A stretch of 64,000 nt of DNA from an uncultured Clostridia bacterium (GTDB lineage Bacteria; Bacillota; Clostridia; Christensenellales; Aristaeellaceae), in NCBI GenBank assembly GCA_946414315.1, contig CAMKNZ010000005.1, forward strand, positions 1 through 64,000, written 5' to 3'. The notes beneath the pieces are model-generated. The model ran no database searches and was not told the DNA's origin. It saw only the letters and a program-made list of their open reading frames with translations. Made by a program: the position numbers and the translations under genes. Below, piece after piece: positions 26,280 to 33,852 of the stretch (its first letter is position 1; each line of letters begins with the position of its first letter).

Positions 26280-27011
26280 ATGATCCAGACAGAGAACACC
26301 GCGATCGTGCTGCGGCACGTCAATTACCGGGACAACGACCGGATGGTCACCCTGCTGTCTCCCTCCCGGGGACGGATCGACGCGATCATCCGGAACTGCC
26401 GGAAACCCAAGTCTCACAACCTGAACGCAGGCGAGCTTTTTGCCCTGGGCGACTATATGCTGCATGAGAACGGAGGACACGTGACCGTGACCTCCGTCCG
26501 TCTGATCGAAACCTTTTACCCGCTGCGCAGCGACTATGACCGGCTCACCTGCGGCATCTGGCTGCTGAACCTGGCGGAGGCGGTGGCTGAACCGGAACAG
26601 GAGCAGCAGGAGCTGTTCATGCTTCTTTTGCATACGCTGTCCCGGCTGACCTTTTCCGACCAGGAATGGAAGCCGCTGCTGGCTGGTTTCCTGCTGCACT
26701 TCTCCGCCTGCCAGGGATTCAAACCCCGGCTGAACCACTGTGTGTTCTGCGGGGAGAAGCTGAAGGAGGAAGGTCCCTTCTTCTTTGACGCGGAGGAAGG
26801 GGGCGTCTGCTGCGGCGCATGTCAGAGCCGCCGGGACCAGACGCCGCTGATGCCGGGCCAGGTCCGCTGGATGCGGAACGCGCTGACCACCGGTTCAGCA
26901 GCATGGGTCAATACGCCGGAGATGACGGCGCCCTTTACCGCACTGAAGGATTACGTGGAACGACGGCTCGGCCGGCGGATCAAGAGCTCCGCGATGCTGC
27001 CGAAGGATTAG
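26280..27011 (+). CDS. recO: DNA repair protein RecO
   Basis: A 243-residue recombination mediator that helps load RecA on SSB-coated DNA. It opens with an OB fold (AIVLRHVNYRDNDRMVTLLSP) and has the helical C-terminal part with a Cys4 zinc site (HCVFCGEK and CCGACQSR). It starts 23 bases after the dehydrogenase gene and ends 15 bases before an ECF sigma gene. Length is normal. Confidence 0.93.
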   Translation: MIQTENTAIVLRHVNYRDNDRMVTLLSPSRGRIDAIIRNCRKPKSHNLNAGELFALGDYMLHENGGHVTVTSVRLIETFYPLRSDYDRLTCGIWLLNLAEAVAEPEQEQQELFMLLLHTLSRLTFSDQEWKPLLAGFLLHFSACQGFKPRLNHCVFCGEKLKEEGPFFFDAEEGGVCCGACQSRRDQTPLMPGQVRWMRNALTTGSAAWVNTPEMTAPFTALKDYVERRLGRRIKSSAMLPKD

Positions 27012-27026
27012 AAGGGAGGAGACAGC

Positions 27027-27623
27027 TTGGACGAACTGTTGCTGCGCCGGGCGCAAAGCGGCGATCCCGAAGCGTTTGAGCGGCTGATGGAACCGCTTGA
27101 ACAGCTGGTCTGGCGCGTCTGCTGGCACTATACCGGCAACCGGGAAGCCGCTGAGGACTGCGGCCAGGAGGCGATGATCCGGATCTGGCGGAACCTGGCG
27201 AATTACCGGGGCGAGTGCGCGCTGGAAAGCTGGGTTTACCGGATCGCAGCCAACTGCTGTATGGACTGGCTGAGAAAAAAGAAGCGGGACTGGAGCGTTT
27301 CCATGGAACCCATGGTGGAACAGGGCTTTGATCCGGCGGACGATTCTCCCGGAACCGAGGAGCAGGTGGTCGCGAAGGATGAGCGGCAGCGCCTGCGGGA
27401 GGCCATTGCCCTCCTGCCGGAGGATCAGCGGGAGGCGCTGATCCTGACCCAGCTGGAAAAGGTTCCCTATGAGGAGGCTGCCCGGGCCCTCGGCGTATCG
27501 GAGGGTACGGTCAAAAGCAGGGTGAACCGGGCCAAGGCCCGGCTGAAAGAGATTCTTTCGGCGGAAAGGGAACTTTCCCCGCCGGGAAACGTCAAAAAAG
27601 ATGAAAGGAGGCCGCGGTCATGA
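27027..27623 (+). CDS. ECF-type RNA polymerase sigma factor
   Basis: A 198-residue sigma factor. Region 2: DCGQEAMIRIWRNLANYRGE; region 4: LPEDQREALILTQLEKVPYEEAARALGVSEGTVKSRVNRAKARLKEIL. The TTG start at 27027 is chosen because GGGAGGA (27014-27020) is 6 bases upstream. Its TGA overlaps the next ATG by 4 bases. It follows recO by 15 bases with no clear promoter, so read-through from recO is possible. It is closer to the SigW/RpoE type than the sigma factor at 20498. Confidence 0.93.
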   Translation: MDELLLRRAQSGDPEAFERLMEPLEQLVWRVCWHYTGNREAAEDCGQEAMIRIWRNLANYRGECALESWVYRIAANCCMDWLRKKKRDWSVSMEPMVEQGFDPADDSPGTEEQVVAKDERQRLREAIALLPEDQREALILTQLEKVPYEEAARALGVSEGTVKSRVNRAKARLKEILSAERELSPPGNVKKDERRPRS

Positions 27624-28537
27624 AGAAGACAGAAGCTGAAAAGATGCCGGTAACGGATGCGGAACTGGACGCAGCGCTCGCGCAGATGGCTGAAGAAGCT
27701 CCGCCCATGCCCGCGGACTTCCATGCCCGGTGGATGAACGCCGTACGCGCGGAAGCGGACAGTACCGCTCCCGCGGAAGAACCTGCCCCGAAAAACACCC
27801 TTTCCGTTGTTCGCTTGACAAGGATTCTCAGCATAGCCGCGGTCTTTGTATTCCTGATCGGCGGTACGCTGCTCTACCGGAATTCGAAAAAGTCCCTGAC
27901 GTCCTCTGTTCCCCTTGCGGCGGAAAAGCAGGAAAATGCGGAAACCGTCGATGAACCGGCTGCGGAACCGGCTGTGGAAGCTGCCGCGGGCGCGGTGATG
28001 GAAGAAGCGGAAGAAGCCGCCGCGGAAGAACCGCTGATGATGGAATCCTATATGCAGGCGGCTGCCGTCGACGGAGCGGCCGGAGCCCCTGAGGAAGCGG
28101 AAGACAGGCAGGACCTGAAGGCTGCCGGCGCCGTGCCGAATACCTTTGCCGCCGCTTCGAAAACAAAACCGGCTGAGGCGGCCGGGATCGATGCGGAAGA
28201 AGCGGATTACGCCATGGAAGCTGCTGAGTTTGAGGAAGAGCCCGCCATGGAGGCGGCTGTTTACGAAGCGGCGGAAGAAGCTGCGGTGCCCGCTCCGACG
28301 GAGGCGCCGACGCCCGAACCGACCGCTGCACCCACATCCGTGCCGACGGCTGAGCCGACAGCGGTGCCGACGGACGAACCCGAACCGGAACAGGCCGGTT
28401 TCCTGCCGGCAGCCGGCTCGTTCTTCACGGACATGGGGGATTTCCTGCTGGCTGCCCTGCCTTATCTGCTTGTGCTGGCTGTGCCGGCCGTGGCCGCCCT
28501 GGTCATTCGCCGGCGGAAAAATAAAAAGGGGAACTGA
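27620..28537 (+). CDS. Membrane protein paired with ECF sigma, likely anti-sigma
   Basis: A 305-residue protein translated from an ATGA overlap with the sigma gene. The N-terminal ~70 residues (DAALAQMAEEAPPMPADFHARWMNAV) would be cytoplasmic and could hold the sigma factor. There is one membrane segment at ~73-92, then a very acidic, Ala/Glu-rich outside region, a Pro-Thr repeat (PTEAPTPEPTAAPTSVPT, ~230-265), and a second membrane segment near 280-298 ending in RRRKNKKGN. No zinc finger is visible. The Pro-Thr stalk may span the cell wall. The anti-sigma role rests on gene position. Confidence 0.7.
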   Translation: MKKTEAEKMPVTDAELDAALAQMAEEAPPMPADFHARWMNAVRAEADSTAPAEEPAPKNTLSVVRLTRILSIAAVFVFLIGGTLLYRNSKKSLTSSVPLAAEKQENAETVDEPAAEPAVEAAAGAVMEEAEEAAAEEPLMMESYMQAAAVDGAAGAPEEAEDRQDLKAAGAVPNTFAAASKTKPAEAAGIDAEEADYAMEAAEFEEEPAMEAAVYEAAEEAAVPAPTEAPTPEPTAAPTSVPTAEPTAVPTDEPEPEQAGFLPAAGSFFTDMGDFLLAALPYLLVLAVPAVAALVIRRRKNKKGN

Positions 28538-28542
28538 AAGAA

Positions 28543-29133
28543 ATGCTGATAAGGACAGCCGGACAGGGCCGGACCGGCGCACCTTTTTACCGGGCGGCGC
28601 TGTGTGTTTGCTGCATCCTGGCCGCGCTGCTGCTGGTCTTTTCGTCCGCCGCGGCGGAGACCGCCCCCTCCTGGGAGGAGCGCATGGCGGCGGCGCGGGA
28701 AAAGTATAACGAAAAGACGGTGAACGTCTATGTCCGCGGGAAGGGATGGAACCGGAGCGGAAAGATCAACGTCTGCTTCTACCGTGTGGGGAAAAAGTAC
28801 ATCGCCGTCTGTATCCGGGAGTCCCTGCAGATCACTGACGAGGCGGAGATGGAAGCCGTGCTGGAGGTTATGGCAAAGCACGAGTATTACAGTGAAGAAG
28901 TCTACGGCTCCATATCTTTTCTCAAAGCCCAGTGGATCGCCCACAACCTCGCCTACGGCATGGCCACCGGCACCGAAGAACAGCAGGCGCTGGCCGGGAT
29001 GATCGTCGGGAAGGGCAGCAGGGAGATCATCCGCCACGCGAAGGAGCTGGACCTGACCCCGGTTTCGGAGATCCCGGAAGAGCAGCTTTCAGTGTATGAG
29101 TTTGTGGAATACCTGTATTGCGAAAATGAATGA
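28543..29133 (+). CDS. Exported protein of unknown function
   Basis: A 196-residue protein with an N-terminal hydrophobic segment (ALCVCCILAALLLVFSSAAAE, ~19-38) that may be a signal peptide or anchor. The mature part is mixed and carries KYIAVCIRESLQITDEAEMEA and a helical C-terminal half. It follows the putative anti-sigma gene by 5 bases, so it belongs to the same operon and may be a target or sensor of that sigma factor. No known domain was recognised. Confidence 0.75.
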   Translation: MLIRTAGQGRTGAPFYRAALCVCCILAALLLVFSSAAAETAPSWEERMAAAREKYNEKTVNVYVRGKGWNRSGKINVCFYRVGKKYIAVCIRESLQITDEAEMEAVLEVMAKHEYYSEEVYGSISFLKAQWIAHNLAYGMATGTEEQQALAGMIVGKGSREIIRHAKELDLTPVSEIPEEQLSVYEFVEYLYCENE

Positions 29134-29142
29134 TCATACGGA

Positions 29143-29171
29143 ACGATCCGCGGATGCGGATCGTCTGTTTT
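29143..29171 (+). terminator. Terminator after the second ECF operon
   Basis: ACGATCCGC (29143-29151) pairs with GCGGATCGT (29156-29164) and is followed by CTGTTTT, 9 bases after the stop at 29133. Confidence 0.75.
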
Positions 29172-29200
29172 ATGAATGAACCCGAAGGAGGGATATCCCG

Positions 29201-30502
29201 ATGAAAAAAATCATTGCCTGGGTATTGTGCCTGGTGCTGCTGGCTGCCGCCCTGCCGGCCGGATATGCGGAGAGCGCCCTGACCGAGGATGAAGCTTATG
29301 ATCTGTGGGCCAGACAGTACGGCGACAGTCACCTGTGGGACTGGCAGGTGAACGCGGCTTTCGCCCGCGAATATCCGCAGTTCTGGTCCAACCCGTCCGC
29401 TGCCCCGGTCCTGCCCCCGGAGGACGGGGGAGCGATCAGCGCGGAGAAAGCGAAGAAACTGGCTTTCCGGCTGATTCCCGAATTCGGGACGGAGATCACC
29501 TCCGATGTCCTGTTTGATCTGACCTGCGTCGTTTCCAGCTACCGGAAACCGGACTTCCAGGGCAGCTTTTATTCGCCGAAAGGCACCTGGGACGTTGAGT
29601 TCTGGGATACCCGGGGAGAAATGCCGGTTTTTGTCTGCGCCCTTTACCTGGAAGCGCCGACTGAAGATCCGCAGGTGCTGCTGCTTGCGGACGGGGTCAG
29701 GTACGAATCCATGTATGAAAGCCCGGAGAATGCCCTCCGGATCGACCCGAACGGGGAGAACAGCGCCGAAGTCCGGAACCGGATGAAAGCCCGGGATCTT
29801 GTAACCGACCGGTTCAGCGCGGACTACGGGATCAATCAGTATTACGCGGACCTGGTCAACGAGCTGGGGCCTTTCCGTTACTGGACGCCGGCACAGAAAT
29901 ATGAGCACTGCGGGGTGCTGATGGAGCTTCTGTACTGGGAAAGCCAGCGGCTCTCGGCGTATCACGAAGGAGAACCCCGGCCCTCCGGCCTGCTGGAAGC
30001 GCCGGTCCTGGAGTGGCGTTACGGCGATCCGGCGTCCGCCACGGTACCGGAGGAGGAAGCCCGGCAGAAGGCGATGGCTTTCCTGGATGAACGGTACGGC
30101 ATGGACTGCTCCGCCTGCAAGGTATCCGCAGCCCTGTATACCGGCAACTGCAACTGGCTGGATGAGTCCGCCGATCCTTTCTGGGTCTTCGGCTTCTATA
30201 ACGAAACCGAAGACCGGGAGGCGGAAGTATGGGTCAACGCGATGACCGGGGAGATGCCGGGTCACCGGATGGATGATGCCGAAGCCGTCGTCCGGGAGGA
30301 GTTTGCCCGCTATATCAAAGAAGAAGGCTATGAGATCGGCGGCCGGAAGGTCACGGAGGATATGGTCGACGGGGTCTCGCTCCTGTACCTGGAAGCGGAA
30401 GGACTGTGGTACGGGATCGTCGCAATCGGGGACTCCTACTGGGAGATCGCCCTGGACGCGGACACGCTGGAACTGCAGGACATGCAGAAATCCAACGGAT
30501 AA
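29201..30502 (+). CDS. Secreted protein, PepSY/YcdB-like repeats
   Basis: A 433-residue exported protein with signal peptide (1-23, LPAGYAE). Two or more stretches fit the PepSY pattern, an alpha-beta unit that often inhibits proteases: ISAEKAKKLAFRLIPEFG, VPEEEARQKAMAFLDERYG, each followed by strand-rich sequence, and a C-terminal DSYWEIALDADTLELQ. The match is by eye and not firm. It has a good GGAGG site and sits alone between two terminators, 67 bases after the second ECF operon. Confidence 0.72.
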   Translation: MKKIIAWVLCLVLLAAALPAGYAESALTEDEAYDLWARQYGDSHLWDWQVNAAFAREYPQFWSNPSAAPVLPPEDGGAISAEKAKKLAFRLIPEFGTEITSDVLFDLTCVVSSYRKPDFQGSFYSPKGTWDVEFWDTRGEMPVFVCALYLEAPTEDPQVLLLADGVRYESMYESPENALRIDPNGENSAEVRNRMKARDLVTDRFSADYGINQYYADLVNELGPFRYWTPAQKYEHCGVLMELLYWESQRLSAYHEGEPRPSGLLEAPVLEWRYGDPASATVPEEEARQKAMAFLDERYGMDCSACKVSAALYTGNCNWLDESADPFWVFGFYNETEDREAEVWVNAMTGEMPGHRMDDAEAVVREEFARYIKEEGYEIGGRKVTEDMVDGVSLLYLEAEGLWYGIVAIGDSYWEIALDADTLELQDMQKSNG

Positions 30503-30514
30503 CTGTTTCACGCA

Positions 30515-30546
30515 AAAACCCGGAGCCAGGTCTGGCTCCGGGTTTT
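30515..30546 (+). terminator. Bidirectional terminator
   Basis: AAAACCCGGAGCCA (30515-30528) pairs with TGGCTCCGGGTTTT (30533-30546) around GGTC. The A-run on the left and T-run on the right let it serve both the + gene ending at 30502 and the - gene ending at 30565. Confidence 0.92.
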
Positions 30547-30564
30547 GATATGCTGCCGGGAAAC

Positions 30565-31878
30565 TTATGAGATCAGTTCGGAAAAACCTTCCGGATTCGT
30601 CGTGAAACCGATCCGGCAGCCGCGGTCCCCGCAGTCCTTGACCTTGGCGTACACTTCGATTCCGCCGGTTTTCAGCAGCAGGTTCTGCAGCGGCTGCAGC
30701 GCGTCTTCCGTGACCAGCAGGCCGAATTTCCGGTCGTTGGAAACTTCGGTCAGGGTGCCCGTGTGCGGTTCCGGATCCACGGTCTTCCCGTCCAGCAGGA
30801 AATAGGTCAGTTCCTTCGCTTCGGAGAGCTTCCGCCATCTGATTCCCCTGGTGAAGCTGCTCAGTGAGTAGCTTTCCCCGTATCCCCCGATGTTGTAGAA
30901 CTTCATCGGGGTATTGCTGCCCTTGGGGATGAAGGAATTCTCCTCGATGATCATGACCTTTTCCGGGAGCAGTCTGCGGGTAGCTTCGGAGATGCAGATT
31001 TCGCCGCCCAGGCTGAAGGTTTCCAGCCGGCCGGCCATGTTCACCGTTTCGCCTATGCAGCCGTATTTCATCTTCTGTTCCGATCCGATGTTTCCCACCA
31101 CGGCGGTGCCGGAGTTGATGGCAATGCCCATCTCCAGGTCGGGATAGCCGTGTTCCCGGTTCCAGGCGTTCACTTCTTCCATGGCGTTCTGCATGTCGAT
31201 GGCGCAGGCGACGGCGGCTGAGGCGTGGTCCTGCAGTTCCAGCGGGGCGCCGAAAACCACAAAGATTCCGTCGCCCAGGAACTCGATTACGGTTCCCCGG
31301 AAATAGCGGATCACCGCAGCCATGATCTCCAGATAATGGTTCAGCATGGTGATCAGGTCTTCGGAGGACATCTGTGTGCTCATGGCGGTAAAACCCCGCA
31401 GGTCGCTCATCAGGATACTGACCTCCCGGCTCGAGCCGCCCTGCTTCGCTCCTTCCGGCGTGGACAGTACGTAGTCCGCGATTTCCGGGGAGGTATACCG
31501 GGCAAAGGCGGAGTGGACCTTGGTCAGGCTGGTCAGGTCGTGGATCACGACCAGGATCATCCCGTCGTCATCCTGTCCGCTGGTCAGGGTCACATGCAGG
31601 TGAAAATGCTGTCCGTCCGGGTTCACGTAGCGGACGGTGGAATTCACCGACCGCTTTTGCATGACGCCGTCGATAAAAAGCTGGACCAGGGCGTCGTTCT
31701 CCTCCACGAAGGGGATCGCGTCCCAGATCTTAACGCCGCCGTGGAGCTCAAGCCCGAGAAGATCCCGGGCGGCCGGGTTGGCGTTGAGCAGGTCGCCGTT
31801 TTTCGCAGTCAGCAGCACCGCGTCCTTCATGTTGTTCAGGATATATTCAAACCATTCGGGCCTGGCTTCCAGCTGCAT
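30565..31878 (-). CDS. Class III adenylate/guanylate cyclase with PAS domain
   Basis: A 437-residue cytoplasmic enzyme making cyclic nucleotides. Residues ~5-125 are a PAS sensor (EYILNNMKDAVLLTAKNGDLLNANPAARDLLG). The cyclase domain (~150-335) keeps both metal Asp residues, D159 in ILMSDLRGFTAM and D203 in EFLGDGIFVVFG, and the transition-state Asn280/Arg284 in IGETVNMAGRLE. Residues ~340-437 form a beta-rich tail that may be PilZ-like. Purine choice (ATP or GTP) cannot be settled by eye. It starts 4 bases after the isomerase-like gene, and a double CNB protein lies upstream, a likely receptor for its product. Confidence 0.88.
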   Translation of the reverse strand: MQLEARPEWFEYILNNMKDAVLLTAKNGDLLNANPAARDLLGLELHGGVKIWDAIPFVEENDALVQLFIDGVMQKRSVNSTVRYVNPDGQHFHLHVTLTSGQDDDGMILVVIHDLTSLTKVHSAFARYTSPEIADYVLSTPEGAKQGGSSREVSILMSDLRGFTAMSTQMSSEDLITMLNHYLEIMAAVIRYFRGTVIEFLGDGIFVVFGAPLELQDHASAAVACAIDMQNAMEEVNAWNREHGYPDLEMGIAINSGTAVVGNIGSEQKMKYGCIGETVNMAGRLETFSLGGEICISEATRRLLPEKVMIIEENSFIPKGSNTPMKFYNIGGYGESYSLSSFTRGIRWRKLSEAKELTYFLLDGKTVDPEPHTGTLTEVSNDRKFGLLVTEDALQPLQNLLLKTGGIEVYAKVKDCGDRGCRIGFTTNPEGFSELIS

Positions 31879-31882
31879 GTGC

Positions 31883-32683
31883 TCACTCTCCTTGATCTGG
31901 CTTTTCTGACAGATTCTGCAGGTACGCGATGTCTTCCAGCAGGGGATCCCCGTGCAGGGTCGGCCGGGTGTATTCGATGACGCGCATCGCCTCCGGCGCG
32001 TACCGGTCCATGCAGGGAACCAGGACCGCCGGGTCGATGGTTCCGTTCCGCAGCCGGTTGTGCAGGTCGTGGACGCCGTCGTTGTTGTGCAGGTGGAATC
32101 CTTCGATCTGGCTGCCCAGGCCCCGGATCAGCTTCGGCAGGTCCCAGCCGTTTGCGTTGGCATGGCCCACGTCAATCAGGACCGGCATCATCCGGGACCG
32201 GCACAGGTCGGTAAACTCCTGCTGGTCCAGCAGCTGCGTCCTGTCCGCCCGGATGCCCGTGTTCTCCGTCAGGAGCCGGACGTCGGGAAACATCTCCTGC
32301 ATTTCCTCCAGGTTTTCCAGCGCGCTGCGGAGCATGCTGTCCCGCATGCCGGGGAGGACCGGGCCGTTGCTGAGATGGACGACCATCGTCGGGGGATGCA
32401 TGATCGCGGCGTATTTCTGCGTCAGCCGCAGGTGATACATGCCTTCCTCCCACGGGACGCTGCCCCGGGGCGCGGCGTGGTCCACGCCCCAGACCGGCTC
32501 GTGGAAAGCCAGGGGGCCTTCCGCGAACAGCTCCAGGTTCCGCTTCAGGTTGTCCTCAAAGTCCGGAAGGTCGAACATCATAAGCAGCTCAAAGCCCAGG
32601 GAGGATCCGTACCTTTCCCGGTAGATCCTCCCTGCTTCCAGCCTCGAACGGGGCAGTACGCAGGTATCGATATAGATGTTCAT
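31883..32683 (-). CDS. Sugar phosphate isomerase/epimerase-like TIM barrel protein
   Basis: A 266-residue cytoplasmic protein of the xylose isomerase-like AP endonuclease 2 superfamily. Metal-site motifs are present: FHEPVWGVDHAAP, VVHLSNGP, LLTENTG, LIDVGHANANGWD, GFHLHNNDGVHDLH and RVIEYTRP, which fit the Glu/Asp/His ligands of this fold. The substrate is unknown. It lies between a CNB gene (92 bases upstream, with a terminator between) and the cyclase gene (4 bases downstream), with which it must be co-transcribed. Confidence 0.85.
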   Translation of the reverse strand: MNIYIDTCVLPRSRLEAGRIYRERYGSSLGFELLMMFDLPDFEDNLKRNLELFAEGPLAFHEPVWGVDHAAPRGSVPWEEGMYHLRLTQKYAAIMHPPTMVVHLSNGPVLPGMRDSMLRSALENLEEMQEMFPDVRLLTENTGIRADRTQLLDQQEFTDLCRSRMMPVLIDVGHANANGWDLPKLIRGLGSQIEGFHLHNNDGVHDLHNRLRNGTIDPAVLVPCMDRYAPEAMRVIEYTRPTLHGDPLLEDIAYLQNLSEKPDQGE

Positions 32684-32712
32684 GGTTTCTCCTTTGGTTC
32701 CGGCGGCCGAAC

Positions 32713-32751
32713 AAAAAACCCGGGAGCCCGGCGTTCACCAGGTCCCGGGAT
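32713..32751 (-). terminator. Terminator after the CNB-domain gene
   Basis: On the - strand TCCCGGG-type arms (32743-32749 with 32719-32725) form a stem followed by six U (32718-32713). It separates the CNB gene from the isomerase/cyclase pair, so the latter needs read-through or its own promoter. Confidence 0.75.
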
Positions 32752-32774
32752 CAGTTTCGTGCTGTACCCGTGTA

Positions 32775-33668
32775 TCAGGCGTCCTCGGCAGCCTTTGCGC
32801 ATGCCTTGACATAGTCCAGCGACAGCCTCCTGAGCCGGTTGGACAGATGTCCGAGGATCATATCCACCTTCATGGGATTGACCTTGAAGAGCGCTTCCAT
32901 GTCTTCCGCCCGGAAGCATTCCAGCGTGGTGTCGTCTTCTTCGACTACAGCCGTCGCGCTGCGGGGATCGTTTCCGACCAGCGCCATCTCGCCGAAGAAC
33001 GCGTTGGTATAGAGGGTGGTCAGCTTCGTTTCCCCGGCCGTGCCGTATTTGGAATAGATTCCGACGGAGCCGCTGTGGATCTGGTACAAGTAGGTGCCTT
33101 CGTCTCCTTCACGGAAGATGACCTGGCCTTTGGAGAAGGATTTGACCTGCAGGGCAGCTTCAGCGCCCTTGCCGGCGTCCTTCCGGCGGATTTCATCTTC
33201 AGCCGTGCATCCTGCCAGTTTGCCTGAGAGACCGGCGACGCTCTTATATTTCAGCAGTTTGGCCAGAAAGCCTTCTTTCTTTTCAGCGCCGGCGTTCTGC
33301 TTTTCCCTGATGAAGGCGTTCACTTCGTCATACTCGGCGGTCACATCGCGCAGCCGGTCGCCCAGCTGGTTCATCAGCGCCATGATCTTGTCCGGCTGCT
33401 CCTGGAAGTAGTCGACCAGGTCGTTGCCGGTCAGTTCGATCGCCTTGAGCTCTTCTTCCGCCACGACGGTCGCGCTGCGGGGCCACGCGTCGATGATGGC
33501 CATCTCGCCGAAATACTGGCCGGGTTTCATTTCCGTCAGTTTCTGCTGGTCCGCCTGGCCGTAGTGAAGATAGATGCCGGCGGTGCCTTCCGTAATCTGG
33601 AAGAAATTGGTACCCTGGTCGCCTTCACGGAAAACGACTTCGCCTTTTTTGAATACCTTTGTGTTCAT
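32775..33668 (-). CDS. Protein with two cyclic nucleotide-binding domains
   Basis: A 297-residue cytoplasmic protein made of two CNB domains (~1-120 and ~175-295). Each has a full phosphate-binding cassette: FGEMAIIDAWPRSATVVAEE and FGEMALVGNDPRSATAVVEE, with the Glu and Arg that hold cAMP or cGMP. There is no helix-turn-helix, kinase or channel part, so it is not a CRP-type regulator. The linker is charged and helical (VNAFIREKQNAGAEKKEG). The layout resembles a protein kinase A regulatory subunit. It stands alone, 92 bases upstream of the isomerase-cyclase pair. Confidence 0.9.
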   Translation of the reverse strand: MNTKVFKKGEVVFREGDQGTNFFQITEGTAGIYLHYGQADQQKLTEMKPGQYFGEMAIIDAWPRSATVVAEEELKAIELTGNDLVDYFQEQPDKIMALMNQLGDRLRDVTAEYDEVNAFIREKQNAGAEKKEGFLAKLLKYKSVAGLSGKLAGCTAEDEIRRKDAGKGAEAALQVKSFSKGQVIFREGDEGTYLYQIHSGSVGIYSKYGTAGETKLTTLYTNAFFGEMALVGNDPRSATAVVEEDDTTLECFRAEDMEALFKVNPMKVDMILGHLSNRLRRLSLDYVKACAKAAEDA

Positions 33669-33852
33669 GTTATCTGTGACCTCCCGTTATATACTCCGCA
33701 CAGGGGGATTTTTCTCTGTGCTCCGATTCTATTCGCTTTGGGCGTTTTTGTCAAGGCTGAAGCGGGCCGGATCCGTTTTTCCGCTATGAAAACCACGGGG
33801 TTTGTGGTATATTGTTTTCACCGGAAAAATCAGACCGTGAGGTGCGTTGAAT

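Noticed and set aside
28300..28380. Tandem DNA repeat or CRISPR-like array
   Set aside because: The repeats are short Pro-Thr codon runs inside the membrane-protein gene, without regular spacers.
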